NCBI GenBank assembly: GCA_964036195.1
Contig: OZ038458.1
Span: forward strand, 16,505,832-16,569,831
Reading direction: 5' to 3'
DNA length: 64,000 bases
Source: Sphaerolaimus hirsutus
Taxonomy: Eukaryota > Nematoda > Chromadorea > Monhysterida > Sphaerolaimidae
Shown: positions 24,344-36,800 of the stretch, in pieces
Numbering within the stretch: position 1 is the first letter of the stretch
Layout of the letters: the number at the start of each line of letters is the position of its first letter
The notes under the pieces: model-generated
What the model was told of the DNA's origin: nothing
The model's input: the letters and a program-made list of their open reading frames with translations, nothing else
Database searches by the model: none
Translations under genes and position numbers: made by a program

Positions 24344-27300
24344 TTAGCCGGTGGTCAGGGAGTAGTACGGCATGTGTTCCTCGCGCTTGATGCACACCAG
24401 CGCCGCGGCCGCGATGAAGCCAATTACCTGTGTTATTTTTAATTAATTGTAATGAGCTACAGAGTAGGGCAAGTATTTAAATGATAGGTATGGGTAAACG
24501 CAGGAACAAGCTAGTTCTTTTGCACCTACTTTGGAACGCCTTCACCGGAACAATTTTACCGATTTTAGAAATTTCCCACCTGAATGGTTTAAGCGGTGTC
24601 TCCTTTATTTGCTCTCCACATCTTTGAAAAACCAATATACGCTAGGTATTGAAAATTTTGAATACACACCTATGAACATTGAACACAATTTAAATGGCTT
24701 ATTAGCGGACCGGGTGACCCCCCCCCCAACGAAACAGCAGTCTTACCCATACCCTCGAAAAGGGCGTTAGGCGGTGCTATAAATATGAGCTTGCCCATGT
24801 GATAATGCACTGTTTGTGATCGATTGCGCAAGCCAGTAGATCAAGATTTTACTGATAAGTGACTAAAGGGATGTGGTAGTAGGCATGGCCGGACTTTTAA
24901 AAAAGAAATGCAAACATTTAAAAACACAAGCAACAAAACCGCTTTTTTAACACCCAGTTGAAATTTGTAGTACTTATTCACCAGGGATTTTGTTAAAAAG
25001 ATGGATAACCTCGCTTTCCTATCCATGCATATTCTTTTTACTTGACTTCTATACTTTAAATTACTACTACTATTCACCCAAATACACCGGCAGTTTGACG
25101 TGCCATCGTAAACCCGTCCTTTATATGTTTCACAGTTCACAACTATAATTATCTTCTCAAGATATACGCGTCGTGGGAGAGAGCCCTCACGGGAGCCATA
25201 ATTTAAGGTGTGACCGCAGCTTCCTCGCTTCCAGCGGGATGCTGTTTTTGGTCCAAATATTGTTTAGCCGGCTTGCACTTGATCCGTGCTCGCTGATTTT
25301 TATGGTTGCAAGTTTTTTTGAAAGCCTCAGCGCATACTAGAACACCACGCAAATTTGGGAAGCTCAAAAATGTTTTGAACAGATTTGAGTTGACCAGAAT
25401 GATGAGTGTCACTGGGTACTGGGGGCTTCAACAATAGAGCAAAAACTTCCTAGGCTGTCGTTATTGTAGGGGAAAGTAAACAAATGTAAATACAAATAGG
25501 TAGGAAGTGTAAATAGTACGAGCAAAATATATGGTTTTCTGTGGAGGAAATTCGTCACATGGGTAAAATTTTCTGACCCTTTTTACCAGGATTTTTACAT
25601 AAAATTTTAAAAAATTGTGTGTGGCACCTCACTTTTTGCATGACATTTTACAATGTACGTGACGGACTCATGGTCAAAGCTGTGCGGCAGCCTTTCTAGT
25701 GTCTAGTGTGTCTAGTGTTCTAGTTTGACCCCCACTTACTCACACGCCAGAGGTTAAAACGTAGTTATGAAAGTACGGCGTGCAGAATCGGTCACACTCT
25801 CTGAGCGTCTCGAGGCATGCCAAAATCAGAAGCTGCAACGCGAAAATACAGCAGCCTCCATTTTGGATCGGCTAGAACCCAGTGCACAAGTTTACCCGGT
25901 GCAATATCCGGTACCAATGTAGACTCGGTGTTGAGGTACGGCCCCCGTACTTGAGCACTGGATCTTCATGGGCAATGCAGGGGTTCAGAATGGGGGTTGG
26001 GGGGATTACCCCTCCCCCAAACGCTCCAGCTATCTATGTCCATCTAGCGATTTTTCTCCCTTTTTTCCTTCTAAAGCTTGAAAACCCCCATATATTGAAC
26101 CCCTGCAAACCCCCCTCCAAAAACCACAGGTATATACATGATTAGTGACGGAATGGCGCCATTTGAGGGCGCTAAAGTACGACGCACCATGACGCCCTTT
26201 TGCTACTTGTGCACCGGGTAAACTTATGGACCAGTACAGGGCCATTTGGACCACCCGCTTGTCAAAATAGAAACCGACCATAAGAATGAAAACTCCCAGT
26301 GTGGAGGCTTCGATGAAACGCATGTTGTCCATGATGATGGTGTCGATCTTGTGGTAACACCCGTCCGTGTTGATGTCGCTCGGGGCGGATGTGTCGCATT
26401 CTGATCGTATTATCGGATTTATTTATTTAATCAAATAACCATATGCATCATGTTTGAGATTGTTTGCACTAAAAATTAGCACGTTTGATAAATAACTACC
26501 TAGTCAAATAAATCGTGAATAATTTGTATTTTTTGTAGTCAAATTACATTGTTGCTGTCTACGAAAATATTTTGATTTTATGGCATTGAATTATCGGTTT
26601 TTCCTTTTTGATTTTTCCAAATTTTCTACACCCAGGCTAGTATTGTGGTTTGGCAGTCACTCAAGGACGTACGCAGGGGGGGGGGGCGGGGGGGGGGGCG
26701 GCCGCCCCTCCCCGTTCCCGTGCCGGACATAAAAAATTGCCAGAAATGGCACTTTTCTAAATCGATTTTGTAGGCACTTCTAAAATTTTTTGGCGCGCAA
26801 GCGCGCAAATACCCACCCAATGATTAAATACTATGTATTTTTCCGGAATCTAACAGCGTTAGTAAGGTACTCAACATGATTCTTGTACGAAATATAGGTA
26901 TAAAAAGAAACCTATATAGTAGACGTTGGCGCCAACGCCAGCGCCAATACTGCCATGGCGTTGGCGCCTACAAATGGCGCCAGCGCCATGGCTCAATTTC
27001 TGTACTATAGGGCCAAAATTTAGGGGGGGGGGGCGCCGCCCCCCCCCGTTCGCCGAGCCCCGTATACAATCCGCCCCCCCCCGCTCAAAAATCCTGCGTA
27101 CGTCCCTGCAGTCACTTTCATACAATTCTTTTTAACACACAAAGCCGCCGAAAACTGACTATCGATAGCCACCTTGCAGCAGGATTTCGGAGCATGGCCG
27201 TAATCAGTACTTTCCCAGTCCGTGTAGTTGTCAGCGCCACAGCAGCGCAGCTGAAAAACAAGAGCGAATGAAGGCTTAAATTGATCAAGACGGCTGAAAA

Positions 27301-29826
27301 GGATTCAGCGAAAATTCATTACTACAAGTATAGCCAAGGACGTTGCCAGGGGGGGGCAGCGACGCCCCCCCTTCGCAGGCCGGACCAAAAACTGTGCCAG
27401 AAATAACACTTCCAGAAGACGATTTTGTCGACAGTGTGAAAAAATTATTGGCGCGCTAGCGCACATTTTCCCTTCACGCACCCTATAGTTTCGGCTGACA
27501 AGTCCCCCAGCTTCAAAAGCCAGTGAAAATAGACTCAATTCCTGTCCATGTCGCTGCATATGCAGTAACGTACAGACATATACTGCTGTTCTGGAGCCAA
27601 TGCCAACGCCAGTGGCGCCATGGCGTGGCGCCTACGAATGGTGTCAGCGCCATTCCCTTACTACAGGGGTAAAATTTTAGGGGGGCGGCCCGGTCGCCGG
27701 GCTCCGTGTACAATCTGCCCCCCGCTCAAAATTTTTGGCTACGTCCTTGAGTACACCCCGTTTTCATTGTCGCCGGAGTTCACTTATCACAAAAAATATT
27801 TATAACTTGGATGCTATACTGATTCCTATTTTATTTATAACTTTCATTTAACCCCATCGTAAACCGCTAATTTTTCATCGGCAGCCAAAAACGCACATGA
27901 TTCTGAATGTAGTCGATCTGGCTAGTCCATGGATTGGTGCTGTTGCCGTCATAAAATTTGAGCGCCTCGCGAGTGCTGTTGTGCAGCGTGCTGTCGATTT
28001 GCGATCCCCTCGTAAATGCTAGAACGCCAGCCACCGTCAGCATCAAGATGACGCAGAGCAGGAAAAATGCCAGCTGCAAAAAGTGCGAAATCTAGGTGAT
28101 TAAGCTCACTACAAATAAATCAAGCGCATTGACGCAAAAGTGTTGTTTTAAAAAAAATAATCATTTTTTTCTTCAAAATCGTCCAAATTTGGGGTATTGA
28201 GCAAAAATATCGATATGTCAAATGTATTGTATTTATGTCTATTGTGGCAGGGGTCTCGAATGGGGGGTTACCCCCCCAAACCCAAATCCTGGATACGTCC
28301 CTGATCTATATATCCCAGAGGCTGCTCAGCTATCTATCTCGGAGGCTAAATTTTGGGCTACTACCCCTAAACCACCCTCCCCCAATCGCTCAGCTATCTA
28401 CCTAACTGGAGCGATTTTTGAGAAACTATGCCTCAATTTTCACTCAAAATCGCTATTTTTCATACATTTTTTTAGAGACTTTCACCTACAAAATACCGTT
28501 TTTGTTCCTATTTACCTATTTTCAGCTATTTTTAGTACTATATGCTCTTGTATACCTATTTTCAGCTATTTTACACCTACTTTTAGCGATTTTTCTCCCT
28601 TCTACACCCAGAAATAGCCTATTTAAAGTTCGAACCACCACAACCCCCAAAAAATTTTTCCCGCTGTCTATCTATCCCAAAGGCTGCTAATCTATCTATC
28701 CAACCGCTAACAGTTGTATACCCATTTTGAGCCATTCTACACCTACTTTTAGCGACTTTTACCTACTTTTCTCCCACTTCTTCCTTCTTTGCCCCAAAAA
28801 AGCCTATATATCGAACCACCACAACCCCCCCCAGAAAATGTTTCAGCCATCTATCTCTCCAGAGGAGCGATTTGCTATCTATCCAACCACTCGGAGGGTC
28901 AAAATTCAAGATACCCCTGTATTGTAGTAAAGTAGAAGCAAAACGTATTTATCTGTGTAACACCGGCATCCGAAACAGTCGGAATCAGAATTTAAATTAA
29001 ATTTTTAGTATTGTGGTATCGAAAAAGCAAAATCACATGTATCGAATCCAGCCGACCACCTACACTTCAAACATTTTATTACACCTAGATGGCTCAATAA
29101 AATGACAGTTTCCATCCTATACCCAACCCGAGTGCCTTAAAACGACACCAAACTCCCACGCAACCAAATGCACAAAACCCTAAACAGACCAAACAGGCGA
29201 CACAGCGGTTCGCATTGCACATGGCGCAGCAGGCTAGAATGCCGCCAAAGAAAAACACCACGCCGAGTGCGACCAACACAACGGCCGGCGCCAGAGTGAG
29301 CTTGGCTTCCATGAACTGGTCGTAGTGCCTGTAGGTGGCTATGACGCCGCCCGCCAGCACCCACACGAACACGGCCACGATCTGAGAGATGTAGACTGGT
29401 AAAATAAAAAACCTTTTGGGATCGATATAATTATACTGAACAGACATAACGCTGTACAATGAATCGTACCATGTTTTGATGAATAAGGTCACGGTAAACA
29501 TTGTCCACCAAATTAACAAAGTGAGAGGAATCTGATGTGATGAGAAAAGATCTGTTCTTTTATTCAGAGACATTCAAGATTTCAAGGTGTAAACTCGGTA
29601 GACTATACTGTAAGAGTGTCTCTGTAATGAATCTCCTTGAAAATACGAATAAATCACTTTCATGAAAATTTGCAACTACAATCAGTTGAAAAAACTATCT
29701 GTCAAAAGGCGGGTGATTCATACCTTATTTATTCAGCTTAGAAGTGATAAGCACAACACCACCAACCCAGAATATGAGGCCAATCACGCCAACCACCGAA
29801 CGCATTGTACATTTGCACAGGCCCAT
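24344..29826 (-). CDS. Tetraspanin (TSPAN3-like)
   Basis: Four-pass membrane scaffold that organises partner proteins in the plasma or endosomal membrane. Six exons in transcription order: 29826-29767, 29381-29190, 28073-27897, 27250-27160, 26400-26279, 24427-24344. They join in frame to 241 residues, the usual family length. Membrane segments lie at about 9-33, 50-70, 85-104 and 205-230. The large extracellular loop has the hallmark CCG (146-148, in LRCCGADNYTDW), SCC (166-168) and Cys at 175 and 188: six cysteines, three disulfides. N-glycosylation sequons lie at 116, 128 and 151. Membrane-proximal cysteines (MGLCKC at the N-terminus, CAMCNANRC after helix 2) are likely palmitoylation sites. 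The short C-tail contains PYYSL. The donor of exon 4 (GATA|GTCAGT) is inferred from phase. The segment after helix 1 (YRHYDQFMEAKLTLAPAVV) resembles TSPAN3; the family is certain, the subfamily is not. Confidence 0.94.
24428..26278 (-). other. Tetraspanin last intron with unexplained open segments
   Basis: Holds a plus-strand open frame at 24531-24770 (FPPEWFKRCLLYLLSTSL) and two Cys-containing minus-strand segments: about 25240-25070, ending CETYKGRVYDGTSNCRCIW before a GTGAAT donor, and 25412-25203, with CAEAFKKTCNHKNQRARIKC. At about 26141-26210 is a relic of the GTGATGGAATGGCGCC family. I cannot show that any is expressed. Confidence 0.4.
26662..27108. mobile_element. CAGGGACGTATCC-family MITE in a tetraspanin intron
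   Basis: A 447-bp element from CAAGGACGTACGCAGG to CCTGCGTACGTCCCTG, flanked on both sides by the 8-bp direct repeat CAGTCACT. It lies only 51 bp from tetraspanin exon 4. Confidence 0.88.
27335..27749. mobile_element. CAGGGACGTATCC-family MITE, older copy
   Basis: Begins CAAGGACGTTGCCAGG and ends TGGCTACGTCCTTG. The flanks AGTATAGC and AGTACACC match at six of eight bases. Contains the same GGCGCCATGGCG core. Located in the intron between tetraspanin exons 3 and 4. Confidence 0.75.
28248..28919. mobile_element. CAGGGGTCTCGAATGG element
   Basis: A 672-bp element from CAGGGGTCTCGAATGGGG to AAGATACCCCTG with flanks TATTGTGG and TATTGTAG (seven of eight bases). Its interior has CAGCTATCTATCTATC runs and long C-rich, weakly protein-like frames without a domain. 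Located in the intron between tetraspanin exons 2 and 3. Confidence 0.78.
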
Positions 29827-30866
29827 TTTGTTAAGCAAAAACAATCTTAAAGCCAACACTTATTCGTTTACAAAACAGTGTCACGCGCCACCAATTAGCG
29901 AGATTTTTTCGTTTTTACGCACGTTGGTTCAGTCGTATTCACATGAAAATTTCTACTTCGCGTGTAACGAGATCTTCGCATGAATATGTTGTTCTCATCT
30001 CCATCCTGGTCATGCGATACGATGTGAATTGTGTTTCTTCGGGAAGATATTATGTGCATCGGGTCACATGAATAGCTATCGCTATTTTTGTGTGCATGAC
30101 AATTAACGATAACTGACAGTGGTACGAGTGGTTCTGAAATCGTGGAAGGATTTGGATACTAATGTACAGATCTTCCATAAACTTCAGAAACCAGTGCATC
30201 AGTGCATTCGTGGTAGTAAAGCGACTACAATGGTATTCAGTATTCCATCGATAAAGCAGTTCGTCACATAATATCAATAAAGCACTTAATATACCACATT
30301 ATCAGCAAACATATGTTTAAATCGTGATTTTTAATTATTGTTAACTGGTATGCTAATATTTTTCGGATGCGAAAATGTGGTTCGCTGACATTATGTGAAC
30401 TTGGCATTTTTCCAATAAAGTCTTATTTTGTATTTGGATACCATTACATATTCTACGAACGAGAGTAAAAGACACAAGATTACTGTCCGAGTCACTGAGT
30501 ATGTCCGCAAAAAATGATAAAGCTACTGGGTATGGTCGCTAATGGCCGCCGACACACTGGCATGCAGCGTCCGTTCCCCATCGTCGACGGCAGTATACAA
30601 ACGGGATATCCATACGGGCTTTTGGACAGGTGCCAAGTTCACATAATGTCGGGATTCGGTAAAATTTCAATGGCCGATTTCGGGTGTATCGGTTTTGGTC
30701 ATGCTTCCAATGATTTGATGAATCTAACCACTCGGAAGTGCTGAGCTCGCACTGCCAACCCATCTGGTACGTGAGTATGCTATATTTTGCTGCTTAATAT
30801 GTTCGCTATCTGCTGCACTTCATGCCTGGCAATGTGCCAATCTTTTTACAATTTCATTTTCAGGAC
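29827..30866. promoter_or_regulatory. Divergent intergenic region, tetraspanin and zinc-finger copy A
   Basis: The two start codons face away from each other across about 1 kb (about 0.7 kb if the upstream Met at 30501 is used for copy A). No repeat termini were seen, so both core promoters probably lie here. At 30501-30529 there is a possible short first coding exon, MSAKNDKATG, ending in a GTATGG donor. Confidence 0.5.
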
Positions 30867-33800
30867 ATGTCGACGAAAATTGGCGGAATTACGACTAGAT
30901 CGGCGTCAAAACGCTCACGTACTCATGATTTTTCCTCGGTTGGTATGGTTAAATCTGATTTTTAACTTTTTTTTGGAAATCTTCCATGCAGGTTGATCTA
31001 TGTGCGTCGGCGGGTGCCGAGGACCGTGTCTTGTCCCAGTCACCGTCACGGGATTTTCTCATGAACAGGCGGTCCTTAGTGGGTCATCTTCTGTAATTTT
31101 TACACATTTTCCTTAGCTGAAAAGTGATAAATCGGCTTGCTTTCGGCGAATCGATACACTTTCTGCGCAACACTCAGCCACAACACTCGGCCACTCAGCA
31201 CAACGATTCCCGTCCAATTTTAATTGCCGTGATTTTGAACCCATTTTACTCTCTGATGAAGCCGTTCTCAACTTAATCTCAGCTTCAACGCAGGCTCGCC
31301 TGTTGCTGGCAGCGCGCAAGCTTGCCCCCGGAAAATCGGCACAGACATCAATCTCCCGGCGCCACTGCGCAACTTTGGCACTCAAATGCATGCGACAGCG
31401 GCGCACAATCAGTAATTTGGCTGGCCGCCTTCGTGTCATGCAGAATAACAACGCTAGTCTTAAGAAGGTGGTGGATGGCTGGAAGTTAAAGTTTGAGCAA
31501 GAGAAAGTGAAGAATATTGAGAAAGCAACGAAAATTCGAGCGCCCGCTCAATGGAAGGTGAATTCAGAAGGTACATAAGAATATATGAAGGCAAAATTGC
31601 GTTTGTATACCAGCATTGTGTTGTTAGCCAGAAATTTTCTCTGGGCACGTTACTGCCAAGGTAGGAACAATGAACATGGCAATGGCTATACTTTCGGTCT
31701 GTATCATTGAGTATAGCCATATTTTTGCTGAATACACCCACTCTGGCTTATTTCGATTAACGATATTTTAGATCGACTTTTATATTTTTTGAAAAATTTC
31801 TATTTGTATTTATTTCCTAGTTTTGGCGAATTTAATTTTACCACAAACGAGACACATTTAAAGCCACTCACTCTTTGCACATGAAATCCAATATAAATAA
31901 ACCCAGGTTAACGAAGCGTTGGTCGCTCGTCTAGGCCGCTTGTACGAGTCACTGCGCCAGGCAGCCAGCGGCGGCGTGATGACCAGTGGGCGATTTGTTG
32001 TCGCCTACCCGCCCTTGGCTCAAGTCCAACGCGATGCGGAACGCCGTGTTTACTCGTATGGTGAATACCGACAGAGGCTTGTTAAGAAAATGCGCGGGTC
32101 GGAGGTACAGCGGCCTAAATTAGAGAAGGACAGTTGTGCGGCGCCCCGTCCACCTGTTTATTCCAATACTCAGAGCAGCGAAAACAATGGAGTTTGTGGG
32201 GTGGGTCAGTGTTCTGGTATGTTAAAATATTTTGTTTTTAGCTCCTGTAGGATAAATAATCAGCTAAAGCATAAACAACATCTACTTTAGCACAAAAATT
32301 TGATAAAATTGTTGAAAAGATAAAGAAAAGTTGAGAAAAGAAGACATCAAACATGGAGTGTATTATGTTTGCGTAAAGATGTTCTAGATGTTTTCCAAGC
32401 ATGTTTTAAATTTTTTGACAGGGTTCTCCAATAGGGGTTTTCCTAACAGCCAATGTTTAATACTTGTTTTTTTGTCAACGATTATGTTGTAGTTAAATTC
32501 GCCGACCTTCATTTTACAGTTGGCACGCGGTTGTGCTGAACATCAAATTTTATCGTGGTTTTCCACGAGCACCACCGACATTTTTCAGTACCATATTTTA
32601 GGCACCAGAAATGTTCTTTTTTGTATGTAGGGTTGGAAAAAAATCACTTTTTTTAAACGCCTTGATTAAAAAATATATACATTATTTTTATGTCGACTTA
32701 TTACATATATCGCCTTTTGTCGGACGTTCGTGACTTCGAGTGAAGTTCAGCATGGAATAGTGCTTAAATAATGTTGTAATAGAAGGCTAATACATTGACA
32801 GTGATGTTTCACACTGTAGAAGTAAATATGTGGGAGCACATTGGCTGCATATTATATACTAGGCTAGCATAGCACGGCTTATAATTACACGGTAACATGA
32901 ATAAATGGAAGCTTTTACACTAAAAATGCCCCAAAACCCATGAAAACACCACCAATGGTAATGTGTATGAGAAACTGCGCAAAAAATTGCAAAATACCTA
33001 GTGCAAGTCTACCAGAAATTTTGCCTTTTGATAAAAAAAAAATTAAAATCAGTTTACCCCCTTTGATTTTTTATTAAAAAAATCAGATTAAAAAAACAAT
33101 CAGTTAAAAAGTCAAGTACCAACCCTTTTTGTATGCAGACTAAAGATACTGCGAATCCTCTCCTTTGAAATCTATTTCCAATGCTGACATTCTCTATTCT
33201 TTTTCAGCAGAAATGTTACCCGACGACGACACTGAAATTATAGATGTGGATGAACCAGTCGAGGTGTCGCAGCCTCAATTTTCTGGCGCGCTGTCTGAAC
33301 AGATCAGGGTACCTGAAACTGAAAATGATGGCACTTTGAACTATGAGCGTGAAAATGGTGGATTATTTTTGGCCGTTTGGGAAAGTAGTGGCACAACCCA
33401 CCTTTTTGGCAAAATTAATTCAATTTGGTATTAGCGGAACCAGGCTGATATGTGGCTTGCCAGATTTCCAGTAGCTGTCAATTTCGAAGTTTATTCAAAT
33501 TTATCTCTTGCTTCCGTTAGATCAATTTATTGGAGGACTTGCGCTTTTTAACAAAGTGTTCAAAACAAAAAAGGCCTTCGAAAATCTTTGGTGCCATTAC
33601 TTCCCTAACGGGTTTAGTATTTCAGTTTTTGAATTCGTCACAAAATTTGCACCAATTCGCCATTTTCGACAGGTTACATAAGATGCAAACTATGCAAACA
33701 AAACAAGTTGTTTCGCAAAGAGTTTGCGTATGAATATCATGTGCGGTATCGCTGTACGCGCGATAGAAGTGAGTTTTTTCTAGCGGGTCAACTTTCGTTT

Positions 33801-36800
33801 TCCGTGTTTCGTTTCCATTTTACAAAAGCATGTGAAGATTTTGTTATTTATCGTTTTCCGTTTTCCGGCAGCTGAAATTTTTTACCCTTTCCGTTTTCCG
33901 TAAGGTATTTGACACCCTTTTTTGCGAGATTCTAAGTTTAGAGTATTTATTGCGTGTTCAGGTGACGTGCGGTGCCAACGGTGCAACCGAATATTCAAAT
34001 CGCAAGTCAGTTTAGTGCGGCATGCGTCAACGTGCAACATCACCAAATGTGAGTTACTGTATGCAGTTGCCCCTGCGCAAATTAGTTGACCACCGGTTTG
34101 AAGCATCGTTTTTAGCTTCAGTAAAAACCTTTTGGCGTACTAAGAAAAGATTCGTTTCCGTGAAGTAAAACATTTCAAACAGACTTTTCGGTGGACCGTT
34201 GGCCATACCAACACTAATTTTCTACGGAAATTTTGAAAAGTTAGGAAAACTTTTGAAGTTGCGGTAGAAAACTAGTGTGAAAAGTGTGTAGCTCTTCAAT
34301 TCTTGATGTCAACTAATTTGCTCATCCACAATTCCTCATTCTTTTAGCAAGGATTGAAGATTTGAAAATTGCATGTTTTCTCATTCAGCTGACATGCAAT
34401 GTGAGTACTGTAAATGCTGGTTTCGAGATTTGCGCAATCATCATTGCCCTGAACTGAGAAAAAAGGGCCACCACAAGCCAGGTATGTGATTGAACTTGAA
34501 AGCAGGGTAGCTTAAAACATTTTGGCTCCTGTCCTGGATATTCTCTCAGCTCCAGTGTTTTATTTTTCATTTTTTTGCAATATTCGTGTATACGGCACCC
34601 CAGTTTTTAACACTGATTCATGGGCCGGCAAATAATATACTAGACCTGATTAGAAATAATTATAATTATTATGATTGAAGAAATAATTATTAATATACTA
34701 GACCTGCCAAATTAGAACAGTATACCCGATCCAAAAACTTCCCAACCTGGTAGAAGTAAATAATGTAGGCTATGCTTGCAACAACTGTGGAGCGATCTTG
34801 TCAACGCTGGGATCTCTGAGACGCCACAAGGAGGGCATTGATAGGAAACAGCCGTGCTCTGCTGATTCTCAACACTGTGAGTCTGGGTGTACATTAACGA
34901 CTGCTAAAATATAACAAAGAACACATTTCGCTCGCTCGGCGATTCGGCGGCCCAAACACACTAGATGACATGTGTGTCATCTGATCTGTGTCAACTCAGA
35001 TTTCTTCTTCACGCTTGTCAGAGCGATCTTCCAATGGACTTGCCGCACGTGCATTCGGAGATCGCTTTGCGTCACGTGAAGCTGAAATTTGAGTTGACAC
35101 AGACCAGTTGACACACATGTGTGAATCAGTGCGCGGGCATAGGGGATTTTCGGGGTAGCATTTTAGGGGGGGGGGGGGTCCGCCAAAGTTTGCATGGTTA
35201 TAACTTTGCAACCACTTGGCGAAATTTGTCGAAAATTTAAAATAATGATGTTTCAGGTCGGGCGGTATTGAAAATCAAATTCGAATTTCTACGACCCCCC
35301 TGACCCGAGATAGGGTGGGTCTGAAAAAAAGCACATTTTTCGATTTTTTCGGGTGTCGCCTTGAACACGCAAAATTTGAATGTCAATAACTCCGTTATTT
35401 CACGGCCGATTTTGATCATTGAACTTCTAAAAAATTTTTTTTGGAGATCCCATTTTTGAGGTCATTTTGGTGATGTACAATTGCGGTAATATCGATTTGA
35501 TCCTATTTCTGAATTCTGAATGCCAAATTTTGAGCAATTTTGTTTATTTGAACATGTTATCATATACTTTAGACAACGAGAACTCATATAAAACAAAAAT
35601 GAGTTCAATATCTCTTTCCAATCAAAAGTTATAGCGCATCAAACTTTCCCTCCCATCCACATAAATAACTGCAGGATGAAGAACAAAGCATGCAATTTCA
35701 AAACTCCATATCTCGCCCATTTCTCAGCCGATTTTCACCAACGAACACTTAAAATGATCAGAATAACATGGGGATATCGTTTTTATTATCAGTTTATTTG
35801 TATAAATGTTCATTATGATAATTTCATTCAAGAGTTATCATTGTTTTCTTGTACTGGAGAACTTATACAATACACAGATAATCTGGGAATAAAAATGATA
35901 TCTCCATGTCATTCTGATCATTTTAAGTGTTCGTTGGTGAAAATCGGCTGAGAAATGGTCGAGATATGGAGTTTTGAAGTTGCATGCTTTGTTCTTCATG
36001 CAGTTATTTATGTGGACGGGAGGGAAAGTTTGATGCGCTATAACTTTTCATTGGAAAGAGATATTGAACTCATTTTTGTTTTATATGAGTTGTCGTCGTG
36101 TAAAGTATATGATAGCATGTTCAAACATAAAAATTTGCTCAAAATTTGGCACTCAGAAATTGGGTCAAATCGATATGACCGCAATTGTACATCACCAAAA
36201 TGACCTCAAAAATGGAATCTCCAAATGTTTTTTCTTCATTTTAGAAGTTAAATGAACAAAATCGGCCGTGAAATAACGGAGTTACTGCCATTCAAAGTTT
36301 GCGTGTTCAAGGCGACACCCGAGAAAAAAAATGTGCCTTTTTTCAGACCCACCCTATCTCGGGTCAGGGGGGTCGTAGAAAGTCGAATTCGATTTTCAAT
36401 ACCGCCCCGACCTGAAACATCATTATGTTAAATTTTCGACATCTTTCGCCTAGTGGTTGCTGAGTTATAACCATGCAAACTTTGGCGGACCCCCCCCCCT
36501 AAAATGCTGCCCCAAAAACCCCCTATGTGCGCGGGTCGCCTTTGCTGGTCTACCCCCTCCAATTTGGGGGCCCCTGCTGTAACCGTTTGTCGCTTTTTCC
36601 GTAGCCTCCCTGCGCTGCCCTTTGTGCGTCGACGGGCCCGAGCGTTTCGTCGGCGGCCAGGAGGGATTCGTGCAGCATCTGAACGCTGCGCACGGCTACG
36701 GTGCCGTCGTGAAGCGCGACACGTTCGCGTCAAAGTTGCTCTTTGACAACTGGCTGCTGGCGCTGGAGAAGGGCACCAGTCAGCGTTTCGTTATCAATAC

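Noticed and set aside
28222-28617. 131-codon plus-strand frame
   Set aside because: Lies entirely inside the transposon at 28248-28919.
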